NCBI GenBank assembly: GCA_025738555.1
Contig: JAOVFP010000007.1
Location: 2,294,001-2,358,000, forward strand
From: Cyathus striatus
Lineage: Eukaryota; Basidiomycota; Agaricomycetes; Agaricales; Nidulariaceae
Reading direction: 5' to 3'
Length of the DNA stretch: 64,000 nucleotides
Shown here: piece by piece, positions 33,770-44,990 of the stretch
How the letters are laid out: each line of letters begins with the position of its first letter
How positions within the stretch are numbered: position 1 is the first letter of the stretch
Position numbers and translations under genes: made by a program
Notes under the pieces: generated by a model
The model's database searches: none
Told to the model about the DNA's origin: nothing
The model's input: only the letters and a program-made list of their open reading frames with translations

Positions 33770-34291
33770 TCTTTTTTTCTTTTTCTTTTTTTTAAAAAAA
33801 AATCCTAGTTTATTAGTCGGTTGTGGGTACACATATGTCACGACTACGAGGTGTCTACTAGTATGTAAGTGTTGTGTTGTGTCTACTGGTAATATTAAGT
33901 ATGTTTGGGCGCTGTGCATTTGTAACTCGGGACTGAGGTCCGGAGGGAGAAGGCGTTCCCCAGCTAGGGAAGTGTACCTTGGACGAGCCCCATGGCTATG
34001 CTACGAACGAAAGAAGACTGTAATCGACGGTAAGGGCAGGGCAGTTCGGTGAGGTGGCTGTTGCGTTGGTCGGGATATAGATCAGTCTTCCGGGGGGTCC
34101 CATTCAGGGATAACTCCCAGTGTGCGGCGGAATCGTGTGGTATCGTTGACATAGCGGAGAAGGGCGGGAATGCATTTGGGCTTGGCCATTATGGCTTGGA
34201 GGGAAAGGCGGCGGAGCGGCAGGGTTCTGCGCGCATCGGAGTAAGACGCGCAGTGGAAGAGGTAGTGGTCGGTGGTTTCCGGTTTTTGGTG
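33770..34291 (-). mobile_element. 5'-truncated LINE (non-LTR retrotransposon) with poly(A)-like end
   Basis: On the minus strand, 34291-34082 encodes a fragment of about 69 residues with PETTDHYLFHC, SYSDARRTL, a stretch like KCIPALLRYVNDTTRF and a clean stop. It resembles the C-terminal tail of fungal non-LTR reverse transcriptase proteins (the His/Cys HYLFHC region). About 280 bp of 3' UTR follows, ending in an A-rich tract at about 33805-33770. Severe 5' truncation with an intact 3' end is the usual outcome of target-primed reverse transcription. Possible flanking repeats (CCTTGAC at the 5' side, CCTTGTC at the 3' side) are too weak to call. Confidence 0.6.
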
Positions 34292-34299
34292 TCAAGGCC

Positions 34300-34690
34300 T
34301 TTAGAAGTTGTCATATTAGCTACAGTACGAATCATACGGGGCGTACAGTACTACTGCTTCTTGAACACCAAAATAGGACGATGAGAGTTATCTTAGCGTT
34401 CCAACGTTACTACGAATATTTAAATACCGAAACAGGATGCTGTTATAGAGAGCTGCACCATGTAACGGTAGAGAACATAAGTTGTGGTGGTTAAAGATAG
34501 AACAAAAGAGACCCACTGATGCGCTTCACTGACATCGCGTTTGCATAATTCAAAGATCACGTGACCATTCCAAACGCACTGACCACCGTCATCGATTCAT
34601 CCATTATTCCGAACGACGATCAATCCACCACGCCAGGCCCCACACATATACCTCCCCGATCCTACAGTAGCTTCGTCCACTCCTACACCA
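34300..34690 (-). repeat. Conserved 3'-flank of a DUF6699 unit
   Basis: Matches 1480-1790: ATCATACGGGGCGTAC, ACTGCTTCTTGAACACCAAA, then AAGATCACGTGAC. The LINE fragment inserted next to it. Confidence 0.5.
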
Positions 34691-35520
34691 TACTTCCTTC
34701 CACAATCCCCACAAACATGCACTTCTTGCTCGAGAAATCGACCTCAGCGCACCCCATCGCCTCGTCCAAGGTGCGATGACCCCCGCATACTTCACTGTCA
34801 CAGCTCGACCCAGTTCATCCCTCTCCCTGCTCTGTAACGCGTCCGTGTAGTACACCCCCTGGCGAAACCATTCTTCTAGCTTTTTGAAGAGATATAGCAG
34901 GAGATCAGACATGGTTATGCCTGAGGGTGCGGAAGCGCATGTGGGGATAGGCCAGGGCATGAGGGGGTGTGAGGGAGAGAGAGACTGGAGGGGGGGGGGC
35001 GGAGGGCGAGTTGATATAGTGTAATTTGGGAGATAGTGGGGAAGGGGGAGGCGCAGGTCGTAGGATATGCTGTGGTGGCCTCGGTACGTGGAGCTTTAGC
35101 ACGAGCGAGCTCGGAGAAGAAAGCAAAACGGCCACATAAAGAGAGGGAAGTGTAAGTAATCCTCCAGTCTCTCGCACGCTTCTCAATACTGTCATCACTG
35201 AATCCGTCAGTGCGCCTTGTCCGACCCCTACTTCGTGGTGCGCTGATGGATTGATACACTCTCCTGGATGAGGAATAGTGTAGAACAACACCTCCCTTTC
35301 CTCTTCATCCTGCTGAAGCACCTGAACCCAAGGCGATTCCTCACTCAGACCTAATGGACTCTCGCCTAACCTCCCATCCGCAAACGAACACGTAGGGATG
35401 GCAAACGTTCTCTGTGGAGGTGGTGCGACAAGCTAACTCAGCACGGGCGACGAGTTCGAATACGACAGTGAACGTCCCATACGGTTGGACTCATAGGCGT
35501 GTGGAGTGGCGCTCAGTGCT
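34690..35520 (-). pseudogene. DUF6699-family pseudogene (copy e)
   Basis: The C-terminal domain is clear on the minus strand at 34960-34740: CASAPSGITMSDLLLYL, then GVYYTDALQSRERDELGRA. Upstream (35260-34960) are Arg/Ser-rich and Pro-rich parts in shifting frames (SAPRSRGRTRRTDGF; PSAPPPPVSLSLT). The terminal RVDFLGEE motif is degraded (about 34735). The N-terminal region runs up to about 35520, where another partial copy begins abruptly. Confidence 0.55.
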
Positions 35521-37060
35521 GGCCTGGAGATTAGAAAACGAAAGCGATCACGTAAAGAGGGAGAAATGTGGTCTCTCTTGGACATTTGGCGAGATTGTGT
35601 TCACTGAACGTGTCGGTGCCTCGTCCAATTTGAACTCCGTGGTGCGCTGATGGAACGATACAGCCCTACCCCTTCAGCTAAAGCATGCTGAACCCAAGAC
35701 AACTCCTCCCACCGACCCTATGGACTCTCAACCAACCTCGATCCCGCACTCGCAGGCCGCAAAAATGGATTATGCTGCAGAGGAACTAACCAGCCCAGCC
35801 CATGGGCCGAGTTTGAACGTGATAGCGAGGGAGCATATACGAGGGGGTAGTGTAATATCCATATCCTTGGACTGGTAGGCGATGTAATGTCGTTGACTAG
35901 GAGCTATGTGAGTGCCAGGGCCTAGCGGGAGCAAAACCGGGTCGGGAATAGAGTGGTACGTATAGGTACACTGTTGTCTCCTGCGGAAAGACCGACTTGG
36001 GGAGCTACGCTGGCGGGGGCTTATCATGATCTGCGGAGCGATTTAGTGTGATTGCGATCGAGGGAGGGAGGGGGTCGTAGATGTGCTTGAGGGCAGGAGG
36101 TCGGATTGGTAGAGCGTTATGTGCCAGGAAATTGTAGGGAGCAGTGGGAGGCGGAGGTTGTAAGTAAGATGCACTGTAGTGCCCCCCTTCCTCTAGCTAC
36201 GGGGACATTGTGCGTTGGAATTCGAGTGAGCTGGGAGACAGAGCATGAGCATGACGGAGCGCGGTTGTGGAATTGCAACGTACTCCTTCCAATTCCTTGA
36301 GCGTTACACGAGGTTACCCTCGCTGAATGCATTAGTTCCCGGTTCCAACTCCAGCTTCCCAGATCACCAATCGAACGCTGCAACGCCTGTGAAGAGGGGT
36401 CGTACCCTTCCCGAAGTACGTAAAACCCACGGCGGCTCCCCCTGACCTCAAGGACTACACCTCTCACCATACCCCAACATCGCACCAGCACAAGCTGGCT
36501 TTGCAAACTGACTCGTTTGTGGTGGTGGGAGGACAAGCTAACTCGGTACCAACGCAGAAAAAGATAGGGGAATGTCTGATACTGTTGGAGTTGGTTGCAG
36601 GTGTGCGGACTGTCGCCGACCAGGAACTAGGTGGGTGTCATGGGCTATTGAGAGTATTCCGTGGTGTGGATGGAGTTTGTCATGAAGTAGCTGGTATGAG
36701 ATATGGTGGTCAGAGAGTTTGGGGTGTGTATGGGCTGTTGGCTCCCGTGGAAGGGCCAAATACGGGGTTGGGCCAGTCGGATTGTGATGCACCTGCGAGA
36801 GCTTATCACGGCCTGTGCGTGGAGTGTGTGAGCGTGATTTCGATCGATGAAGAGAGGGGGTGGGATGCGAGAGTGGGGTAGAAGGGGGGAAGGGAAGGAA
36901 CGTACGACGGTTGACATTGAGCTTGGGACGGAGGAAGGTTGTCTATGCACAACCAGTTTGCTGTCGAGTACTGCGAAATGATGATATGTTTGGATCAAAT
37001 TCAGAACAGCCACTTACTGCTCATCTATCCGTATCCACCTTCCAAGCATCCATCTGAGTG
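35520..37060 (-). pseudogene. Two tandem partial DUF6699-family copies
   Basis: Two N-terminal halves lie head to tail. The first (about 35520-36120) has the Arg/Ser part, a FELGPWAGLVSSS-like element and Pro-rich sequence. The second (about 36120-37060) has IRLAQPRIWPFHG, SRIPPPLFIDRNHAHTLHA and the 5' exon region. Neither has the C-terminal domain. Such serial loss suggests repeated unequal exchange between units. Frames are broken throughout. Confidence 0.5.
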
Positions 37061-37199
37061 TGATTCATGCATTCGTGTCACGCAGGCGTTTGATATGCAT
37101 ATGATCATCGATCATCTGTTGCAAAGTTTATTCTTGAATATAAAAAGAGTTATATTGTGACGTACAGAGCTAGAGAGAAAAAAAGTAGAGGAAAGCAAA

Positions 37200-37660
37200 G
37201 TGAACCGTGGTGAGAGAACGAACAGACTTAGCAGAGGAAGGGTTGCAACGTTGAGGCCTGAGGAAGGGCGGTGTTGGGGCGAGGACGGGCGTTGCCGAGC
37301 GTGTGATTTTCATCACGGGCCGAATTGAGACCGCCGGCGCTAATGCAGTGTATAGGCTCTCTCGTGCCTCCTCTCTTCTCCTCAGTGGAACGTATGCATT
37401 TAAGGGCTTTAGGACTGTTGAAAGAAATGTCGTAGCACAAATATCGATGGGAGCTACCGGTAAAAAACCAGTAAGTAAAGTTCAGTTGCTTATCTAATTT
37501 AGTTCTCTCATTTCAATGCTTGCTCACTGAGCGCATCGTTCAGGTTTCTTGTACTTCTGTGAAGCATCGTACTTGTATCGTATTTTATAAAAATGAAGAC
37601 ATGATCACCATTTTTTTGCTCCAGATTAGCAACGCGATGCGTGCCAAATGCGTGCCAGAA
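37200..37660 (-). repeat. Conserved 5'-flank of DUF6699 units
   Basis: Contains GTGAGAGAACGAACAGAC, GGGCGTTGCCGAGCGTGTGA and TTCTCCTCAGTGGAACGTATGCAT, matching 43600-43700 and 63050-63240. From 37510 a second block (GTGAAGCATCGTACTTGTAT) matches 63435 and 7480. Confidence 0.5.
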
Positions 37661-38718
37661 TGAATGGAGAGCAAGGAGACTCGAATGAAACATTTCTTGG
37701 GGAAAATCTTGAATTTCGCTGTACATACCAGCAGAACGTAGACAACGTCTCACATTTACGGTAGGATATCTACGATCGACCTGTGGCCTGTTAGAGAAGG
37801 ATAGCTAGGCAAGCAGGACGTCTGAATAGAGAGAGATTACCAGTTCGATATTTGAGCAAGTACACCCACGAAGAACCCTCGGACGTCTTGCAGAAAAGGA
37901 AGACCTATGTACCTACATGCCGATAACTTTCTACATAGGTCCACTCCCCAAATTACAGCCTCCAGCCCTAACAACCACAAATGTCCCTTCTTCGTTCCAC
38001 CCCCATCTCCATCTTCGATATCCCTGTCTCCCTATTATCACAACCTCTTTCTTGTCGCTGGCTCGTATGCATAGGGAGGCCCTACGGTACGCGACTTTTC
38101 AAGAATACAATGGACGGTCGTTATCTAGGGAATACCGGTATCCCCATACTTGACCGAAGGAAGCCACCACAGCATGGTTAAAGTTGACCCACCTATTGAC
38201 GCCGTATTGACGGATGTGGGTCTCTATCACCGCCTCGTTGCGAGAACAAGGGAGCATTTGGTTATATATAAAAAATCACTCTAGAATCACCAGGCACATT
38301 CACATTTTGTGCCAAAGAGTGGTATTGATTCTTAAGTATGAACCAAATCAGCAAGACCTCGGGATGATCCACGTTGAAGTACATCTTGAAAACTGCTCTA
38401 GGTAGTCAAACACAACTTCGTAATACGGAGAAATTTTTGTCTGGATAAAGATATAACCCCACCTTATCCGACAAGATATGTCCGGAATATTGATCAAAGA
38501 AAAGTGCCTTTCACTGCTTAATCAATTCCACCATATGACCATCAAATGAGAAGCTAAATATAAACCGCCTGCCATTCATCCGTATGCTATGCTTTTGGAT
38601 TGACATATACGCACACAGCATGCATATCGATAGCATCACGGTTTACATATATACGTGCCGCTAAACGGTAAGACTCCCTCCCCTTCGTATCATACGTAAT
38701 ACGCTCAACCGCATAGCA
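37661..38718. other. Intergenic, nothing recognised
   Basis: Ordinary CpG content. A piece at about 38040-38110 (CGTATGCATAGGGAGGCCCTACGG) resembles the flank at 3435-3460. No gene or structured repeat was recognised in the remainder. The last 200 bp presumably hold the promoter of the gene that follows. Confidence 0.4.
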
Positions 38719-40180
38719 ATGTCTCAATCATTTAAGAAAGACACAAATCAAGACACCGCAAAGTCTTGCTCACTCGATGTCGAAGTTCCTCCATCCGATG
38801 TAGGAGGAGAATATCATTCTCTTCTACCTAACAATGAAGCATCAAGTATCACTTTGTTCAATGCACCAAAGGTAACATCAATTAGTTATTTGATTAACTG
38901 ATATATATCTTACATAACACTGGAAAAGAATACTGTTAGAAACAGTGCAGGATCTGGAGCATTTACATCGAGTGTCATGAATATTGGGATAAGTGATAAT
39001 GCAAAATTTCATACTATTTCTCTTGAGTCAACCAAAAGGATTTTTCAGAATTGGCCTAAAAAAGTAGGAGACATGTTAGCAGACAAGTTGAGTCCGATCT
39101 TTCGTGCTCCTTCTTTCTATGTAAACCAAAATAGTCCTGCTTCAGCAGAAAACAGAGAAAGGCATTACACTCCTCCCTTTTCAGTAAATCGACATGGTCC
39201 TTCCGCTTCAGCTGAACCCAGAGATGACCATTCCTCTCCATCCAATTCCATAACCCCACCCGTGGCAACACGCAAGGGTAACCGTGCTCACCAGTATACT
39301 GTAAATTATAGCGAAGTACAGGAAGTCGATAGCGATGGCAGACTTCGAGAGGTCATCATAATCGAGGATACTCCTCCACCTTCACCAACAACCGACAACG
39401 GGGCCTATTCAGCATCCTATGATACGTCAAATTATGTTCCTGAGAAGCAAAATGCGGACAGTTCAGATATCAATTATGCGAATGCCCAAATGCATGGAAC
39501 ATCATTTAAAGACGCTCATCACTTTAACATGTATAATCCATCGTTCTCAGATCAAACTAATGTTTACGGTAAGTTTCCTACATAGAATAGTGGATGATGA
39601 ATTTTAATATTTGTTCACAGTATCTGGCAGAAGCGGATTCATACCAGGCGTTGCAACTGGTATGGTGGCAGTAACCGTGCTCAATTCTCAGATGGCGGTC
39701 TCTCCGCCATCATCACTGCCGCCAGTGCACACTGCATTACCATCTCCACCTCAGTGTGTTACTGTGAAAACATATTCAGATTGGAGTAGTGGCTTTTCGA
39801 ATGAAATAATGATGCTAAAGAACGTACCCATTCAATCGGAACAGGAGAGCGAAATGACAATTTATTTACCACATAGTGCAAACCAAAGTTATTCCCCACT
39901 ACACATGAATTTTCGCCCGTGTAAAATTGGACTTGTCGATAATAGCGACTCGAAAGCAAAGACGTCGGATACAGCGGCTGATGGTACAGACTACACGATT
40001 GACGTAGACATGATACAGAATACGTACGGAACCGGGATACAGTCCTGGCAATTTGCCCTATACACTCGGAGGTTGAAGAACTTCACATCCGCAAAGTCCT
40101 TAGTGCTGTGGGGTGTCGTTCTTTCTGCGACAATTCTTCAGATCACATTCCATGGTTTCGAAAGCTTTAATAAATTATAG
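38719..40180 (+). CDS. Unidentified spliced gene with VIIIEDTPPPSP motif
   Basis: Exon 1 starts at MSQSFKKDTN (38719). Exon 2 covers about 38951-39568 and exon 3 39621-40180; intron 2 (39569-39620, GT-AG, 52 bp) joins them exactly in frame (NVY-VSGRSG). Exon 1 to 2 is uncertain: donor GTATCA at 38846 keeps frame, donor GTAACA at 38872 does not. The product is Ser/Pro-rich and low complexity, with YSEVQEVDSDGRLREVIIIE followed by DTPPPSP (about 39300-39390), and a hydrophobic C-terminal stretch (LVLWGVVLSATILQITF). The EVQEVD..VIIIEDTPPPSP segment reminds me of the N-terminal region of LAMMER/CMGC kinases in mushrooms, but no kinase domain follows. That reading is tentative. CpG content is normal and the frame is long and clean, so it may be a real gene or a recent fragment. 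Confidence 0.5.
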
Positions 40181-40439
40181 TGCTCACTTACTTTATCATA
40201 TTTTTTCACACATTTTCTTTTTCTCTTTCTCTTCCTTCTAATTTGTCGCCATTTGCGTTATTCTTTTGTAGCTGAGCTGTTCAATTGAATTTATACTATA
40301 TACCCTCTAAACATGTACTAACATGATATGAAGCCCTGCAGACTTTGATACCATTGTGAAAGAAGGCTTACGCTAATGTTCCATTGTCATTCCAGAGTCC
40401 AAAAACGAAGTGAAACAACCACCACGCTCCACAGTTTTG
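40181..40439. other. 3' region of the 38.7-kb gene
   Basis: AT-rich and pyrimidine-rich downstream sequence (TTTTCTTTTTCTCTTTCTC at about 40212). No other feature seen. Confidence 0.4.
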
Positions 40440-40770
40440 AACCGCTTCACCCCATTCCACAAAAAAATTCCACAGCCTACCAGGCAGAGTCTTCACCTCC
40501 CGCCCCCAACTCTCACAAACATCCCTCGCGCAAGAAACCGACCCCCAAAACACGTGATCGTCGCCCTGACTAATCCGTTCTTGGAGCTCTTCGTACGAAC
40601 TGTAGACATGGAAAAAGATCGGATACGATTATGTCGCTGGGTGTGTGAGGGTCATTGATTGAGCAACCAGGAACTGGAGAACGAGCCGGTGTAATGTGAT
40701 TTGGGGGATAGAAGGGGAAGGGATCGTATGCGGTGCAGTGGTGGCCTCCTGCATCCAAGTACGAGAATAT
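40440..40770 (-). pseudogene. DUF6699-family pseudogene, 3' fragment (copy h)
   Basis: On the minus strand: DAGGHHCTAYDPFPFYPP (about 40755-40705), SDIIVSDLFPCLQF (about 40640-40600), then a degraded C-terminus towards 40440. Only the C-terminal domain remains. It is cut at 40775 by a CpG-poor repeat. Confidence 0.5.
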
Positions 40771-40774
40771 AGTA

Positions 40775-41656
40775 ATTCGAATAAATCCTAGGGCTGGCTC
40801 ACGCCGGCATAGCCCACTACCTAGTACCTAAGTATTCCGTGATCATCAATCAATCAGTGCCCAGTGCTTAGCACTTAAGTAGCTACAATTTTTTTTTAAT
40901 ATTGAATACAACTGTGTAGCATAAAAAGACAGAACAAATAACCTAGTAATTTTCAAACATTTAATGGGCATGCCTGTAGGCTGTGGTGTCAAATAGTAAG
41001 AATTTAGGTCTAATCTGATAACCAGCTATTGAAGATTACAGCTTGGAATCAGGGAGGGGTGGCAGGAGTGTGTACTCAGTCTCAGACACTCAGAAGAAGA
41101 CTTGGATATTCAGCACTCAGCAGTTGGAAGGTTTCACTGAAAAGAGTGAACCATATGTATTTACACGTTATCTATGGTAATTATTGCATTGCACAGTGGG
41201 AAAGAATTCATTTGCTCTAGTAGGCCTTTGGTAAAGTGCAATAATCTCTCAGCACTGACTGGTTTTGAAAACGTCAAGATATAGAGTACTATCAAGGGAC
41301 AGAGCATTGAGTACCTACAGTGACATAAGCTACTCAGAACATAATGGACATATATACAGCCCACTTACCACTGGCCACATACAAAATAATCATGTTTTGG
41401 TGATCCGTGTCCATTCAAAGCCCAGCCATACTCCATCAATGTGTAGAAAACTTATTTAAGTGACTTGCAAGTGGCTTTCATTGACAAAGAGGAGCTGTTG
41501 GGGAACTAAGTATTATCTGGATCAGTTAGACACTTACACTTGGATGCTACATCATTCAGCAAACAGCTGTAAACTCAACTGCACAGCATAAAATTCCCCG
41601 CATAACCGCAAGAATCTGGTGCACCCTATAACCCTACTACCTTAAAAGGTAGTGGG
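40775..41656. repeat. CpG-poor dispersed element of about 0.9 kb
   Basis: Starts with CTAGGGCTGGCTCACGCCGG and AGCCCACTACC and ends in the hairpin at 41632-41656 (compare 30658-30681). The interior is AT-rich and CpG-poor, in contrast to the DUF6699 sequence on both sides, so it looks like a separate insertion. No coding frame. The ends are partly inverse (CCCACTACC left, GGTAGTGGG right), suggesting a short TIR element. Confidence 0.45.
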
Positions 41657-41658
41657 AA

Positions 41659-43500
41659 TTATCGAGAGACTAGGCATATCGAGCGTGAGCGTGACCCATG
41701 AGTTGGAAGTGAAAACAGCCATGTAAAGAGGGAGTAACGTAATCCTCCCTCCAATCCCTCAGCTGTTTGGCTAACGTCTCGGTAAACGCTTCGTACCCCC
41801 GTCTGACACCGACCCTGTGGCGAACAGATCGACCTATATAGCTCCCCGGAGGAAGGGAAAGTACAGCACGGGAAGATACATTCCTTCCCCTCTTCCTCCT
41901 CAATGCTGCACCCAAGGCAGCCCCACGCTCCTCCTCCAAGACGTATACTATTTACCATGTTACGCTCGCAGGCCCCACAAATGGACTCTGATGTGAGCTG
42001 ACCAACTCAGCACGAGCGCCGAGTGTGAGAAGGAAGGGGATTGACGAACGTACGGAAGAATGTCGTTATCGTTGGACTTTTCGGTGTCTGGAGTTTCCAT
42101 AGTAAGGAGTAACCAGGGAGTGTCAGGCGTGTTGACTTGGAAGATTGCCTCTTGCAAAGGTCTAAGAGCCTAATGCGGAGTTGAGGCGATTGGGGGACTG
42201 CGCTTGAGGGGGCTTATCATAGTCTGCGAAGAGTGTGAGTGACAACTGCGATTGAGATTGAGAGAGGGATGGTATGGGAGAAGATGTGGGAGAGAGAGAG
42301 GGAGATGGAGATGGAAAGAACGTACAGCGCGTGAGCTTGAGGGGAAGAAGGGAAGTACCCATGTTTTCCGGAAAACGCGGCGAATAGATCTTCTGCTGTA
42401 TGATAAGATCAACGCAGGCGGTAGAACGAGAGAAAAACACGTACCACTCGTCGATACAGATTCCACTTCTAAACAGCTACAATATCTGAGAGTGAGCCAT
42501 GGGTGGTGCCAGCGTTGAGTTCGAATGCGATAAACAGGTAGCATCAGTGGAAATGTAGACATATGCATCGCCACTGGCCACTAGCTAGGTGAGTGATAGA
42601 GAGAGGAGTGAATATGCGTTGTCGAGGCGGGGGCGTTTCATCGGGGTGTGGGTGGCCAAGGCGACCGTGGGGTGTATGGGCTTGGGGGTGCGGCGTTGTT
42701 TCATGCTGAGCTGAAGGGACCAAGTACGGGTTTAGGCAATCCTGATTGCCTGGCATTTCTTTTGGGGCTGTCCATGGTCTGTAGATGTGGATGTAAGCGT
42801 GTGGGAGAGGGAGGAGAGCGAGTGGGAGAAGTCGTTGGAGAGGTGGGGAGGGATTGTATGAAGACGTACGAGAGAGAAAGGGGAGGGGGTAAGGGGGAAG
42901 GACGTACGGAGCTTGAGCTTGAAAATGTGGAGGGATGTAGTCGTTTTGCTATCATGCGCCAGGAATGCGTCCTCTGTTGTATGATCAGATCAGTATTTGA
43001 AGTGAGAAGAAAACACGTACTGCCAGCCCATTTTTAACCAAACGTATCCAATACTGCCCTCCCTACGACTAGGTATCCGAGAAGTATCTTCTGTTGTGGG
43101 ATTTGGGGGGCATATCGGCGTGTGGAGTGCTGCTAGCCACGAGTTAGAATGGTAGGATGGGGAAGGAGGCTTACCGCGACTCGAAGCAGGTGCGTTCCAC
43201 AGTGAAGTGAGCGCTTTCCAGGGAGAGTGCTGGGCGTATGAACTTGGTGGTGTTCATTGGGATGCTGCGCCTGCGAGAACTGACCGTGGTCGTGAAGCAT
43301 GAGAGTGTGATTGATATCGAGAGAGGGAAAGACGGAGATAGAGGTGGAAGGGGAGGAGGGACGCCGTTGTTTTGCTGTCGTGGGCTGGGGAACGCTGCGA
43401 ACAGAAAATCTGTTGTACGGTCGCATCGGTGTAGGCGGTAGAGTGGTAGGGGAGCACGTACTACTCATTGATGCAAGTCCGCCTTCCAAGCAGCTATTTC
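41659..43500 (-). pseudogene. Tandem partial DUF6699-family copies, CpG-rich
   Basis: At least three N-terminal halves in a row on the minus strand. The first is 41659-41960 (YRSICSPQGRCQTGVRSVY, LYRSI-type Arg/Ser part). The second is 41960-42560 (FSLVLPPALILSYSRRSIRR and CHSHSSQTMISPLKRSPP). The third is 42560-43490 (GNQDCLNPYLVPSAQHETTP, then YHSTAYTDATVQQIFCSQRS). No C-terminal domain is present. It is the CpG-rich paralogue of 17880-19440, which makes the pair a natural comparison for the mutational process. Confidence 0.55.
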
Positions 43501-43559
43501 AGAGCGACCCATGCATTCGCATCACGCAGATGTTATTTATGCGTATTATTTTCTTTCAA

Positions 43560-43770
43560 ATAGAAATGTAGTAGGGCTAGGGGTCCAGAGGGAGGAAGAG
43601 ACTTCAGAGTGGAAGGAAATTGCAGTGAGAGAACGACGAGCAGCCGGGTGCAAGACGGGTGTTGCCGAGCGTGTAACTTCATCGCGGTCCGGTCCAAGCC
43701 CGGTTTTGCCGGCGCGAGGCTTCCACACGTTGTCCACGCGCTTCCAAGCTTTCACCAAGATCTAGGGCTA
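43560..43770 (-). repeat. Conserved 5'-flank of DUF6699 units
   Basis: AGAGGGAGGAAGAGACTT, GAGAGAACGACGA and GGGTGTTGCCGAGCGTGTAA, matching 19500-19640 and 63010-63130. Confidence 0.5.
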
Positions 43771-44295
43771 TGAAGTTCCGAGTGTGGAATAATTCACTGT
43801 GGGCGTAAATCGGTTGTGTCGTAACTTCAGGGCTTCGTAATTCCGAAAATTCCTGTATTTATTATATAGGTTTTTCCACATAAGGTAGATTACGGATGGA
43901 TTCGACACCCTTATCATTTATGTAAGCCGATTATGTAAGCGCCAAGAGGCGCAAAATCTGCCATTCGAAAAAATTCAAAAAGTTTTGACCTCTAGGCAAG
44001 CTGGGTAGATGCCACACTGGTACTGTAGATTAGCTAAAGTATTAATATAATCTATTCTATCTAAATAGTAGTTATATACTTAAGATATGAAGCCTTCAGT
44101 TGAGCTGTCATAGAAGCAGGCAGCACCCAGTGTCCATGGTACATTTTGTTAGCCAAAGCTACCTCAGGCCCTGGTGGTATGAGTCTATAAAATGAGCAGC
44201 CCCATTTGCGTATCTAAATGTTAAAATTAACAATAAGAAGCTATTTGAAAGTAGGTTGGTTTGCCTTAAGATTTGATTCCGAGGGACATTATTAA
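43771..44295. other. Intergenic, nothing recognised
   Basis: No gene seen. It is probably the 3' part of the transposon whose transposase remnant follows (minus strand), but no terminal repeat was identified. Confidence 0.35.
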
Positions 44296-44990
44296 GACAT
44301 GCAAGAACATTTTATTCCATTGCATCGATTTCAGATGTTTTCAGAGAGTTTCGGTATTGTAATTTTGCAGCTCCCCAGTACTGGAGACTTTCGACCACTT
44401 GTTCACGGCTTCTGGTGCGTGACGCGAAAAATTGGTTTGACCAAGTGTTCAAAACCTGAATTGATGCGTGACACCTGGTAGTTCTGTTCATGCCCCTACA
44501 GCCGCCCGGCACGGGCAGAAAAATCGGCTAATTAAGCGCCGTATTTGTCTCAAATCTTATGTTCATAGCAACCTGTGACGCGTGACAAATGCGCTCAAGT
44601 GTTCAGTTCAAATGCCCTGCGTGACGCGTGACTGAACACTTGGTCGAAAGAGTCCAGTATTGTTCATTGAAATTAAGTTCACAGTGATATTTTGGGTAAA
44701 AGTCACAAATGTGCCCGTGTGACGTTATGTATTCTTTGAGCTGTGATTTGAAATTTCTGATTGATAAAATCAGGCTGGGAAAAAGAAGTTGTTGACAGCA
44801 ACAATAAGTTTTGCCCTCTTCACACTTAAAGTCATTCTCCCCGGTGTCGGGCTTGTGGTTCTCGTTGTCAGAATCACACACATCTTCTACAGTTGCCTGC
44901 CACTGTCCAGGTGGATTTTTGGTCTTATTTCCAGTTCTTTGACACAATCGCTTTCTTAATACTGTTCGGACAATTTTTTGTGCTTATAGA
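44296..44990 (-). pseudogene. DDE transposase remnant, split by a MITE
   Basis: The minus strand from about 44990 encodes QKIVRTVLRKRLCQRTGNKT, then CCCQQLLFPSLILSIRNF, then GHICDFYPKYHCELNFNEQY up to 44660. That reading ends in Trp, and GAAKLQYRNSLKTSEIDAME resumes at about 44370 after the insertion. The pattern of FYPKYHCELNF.E.YWGA is the C-terminal catalytic part (last acidic residue) of an IS630/pogo-like DDE transposase common in basidiomycetes (recognition, not searched). The upstream half of the protein is missing and stops are present, so it is inactive. Confidence 0.65.
44384..44653. mobile_element. 270-bp MITE nested in the transposase
   Basis: Sits exactly at the YW-GA codons of the transposase. 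Flanking 9-bp direct repeats are CCAGTACTG (44375-44383) and CCAGTATTG (44654-44662), one transition apart. The ends are inverted repeats with core CTTTCGACCA.TTGTTCA; the right end reads CTTTCGACCAAGTGTTCA on the minus strand. The interior carries several CAAGTGTTCA and GTGACGCGTGAC words in both orientations, one pair forming an 11-bp stem (about 44594-44640). No coding capacity. The 9-bp duplication matches the other TIR elements in the window. Confidence 0.75.
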
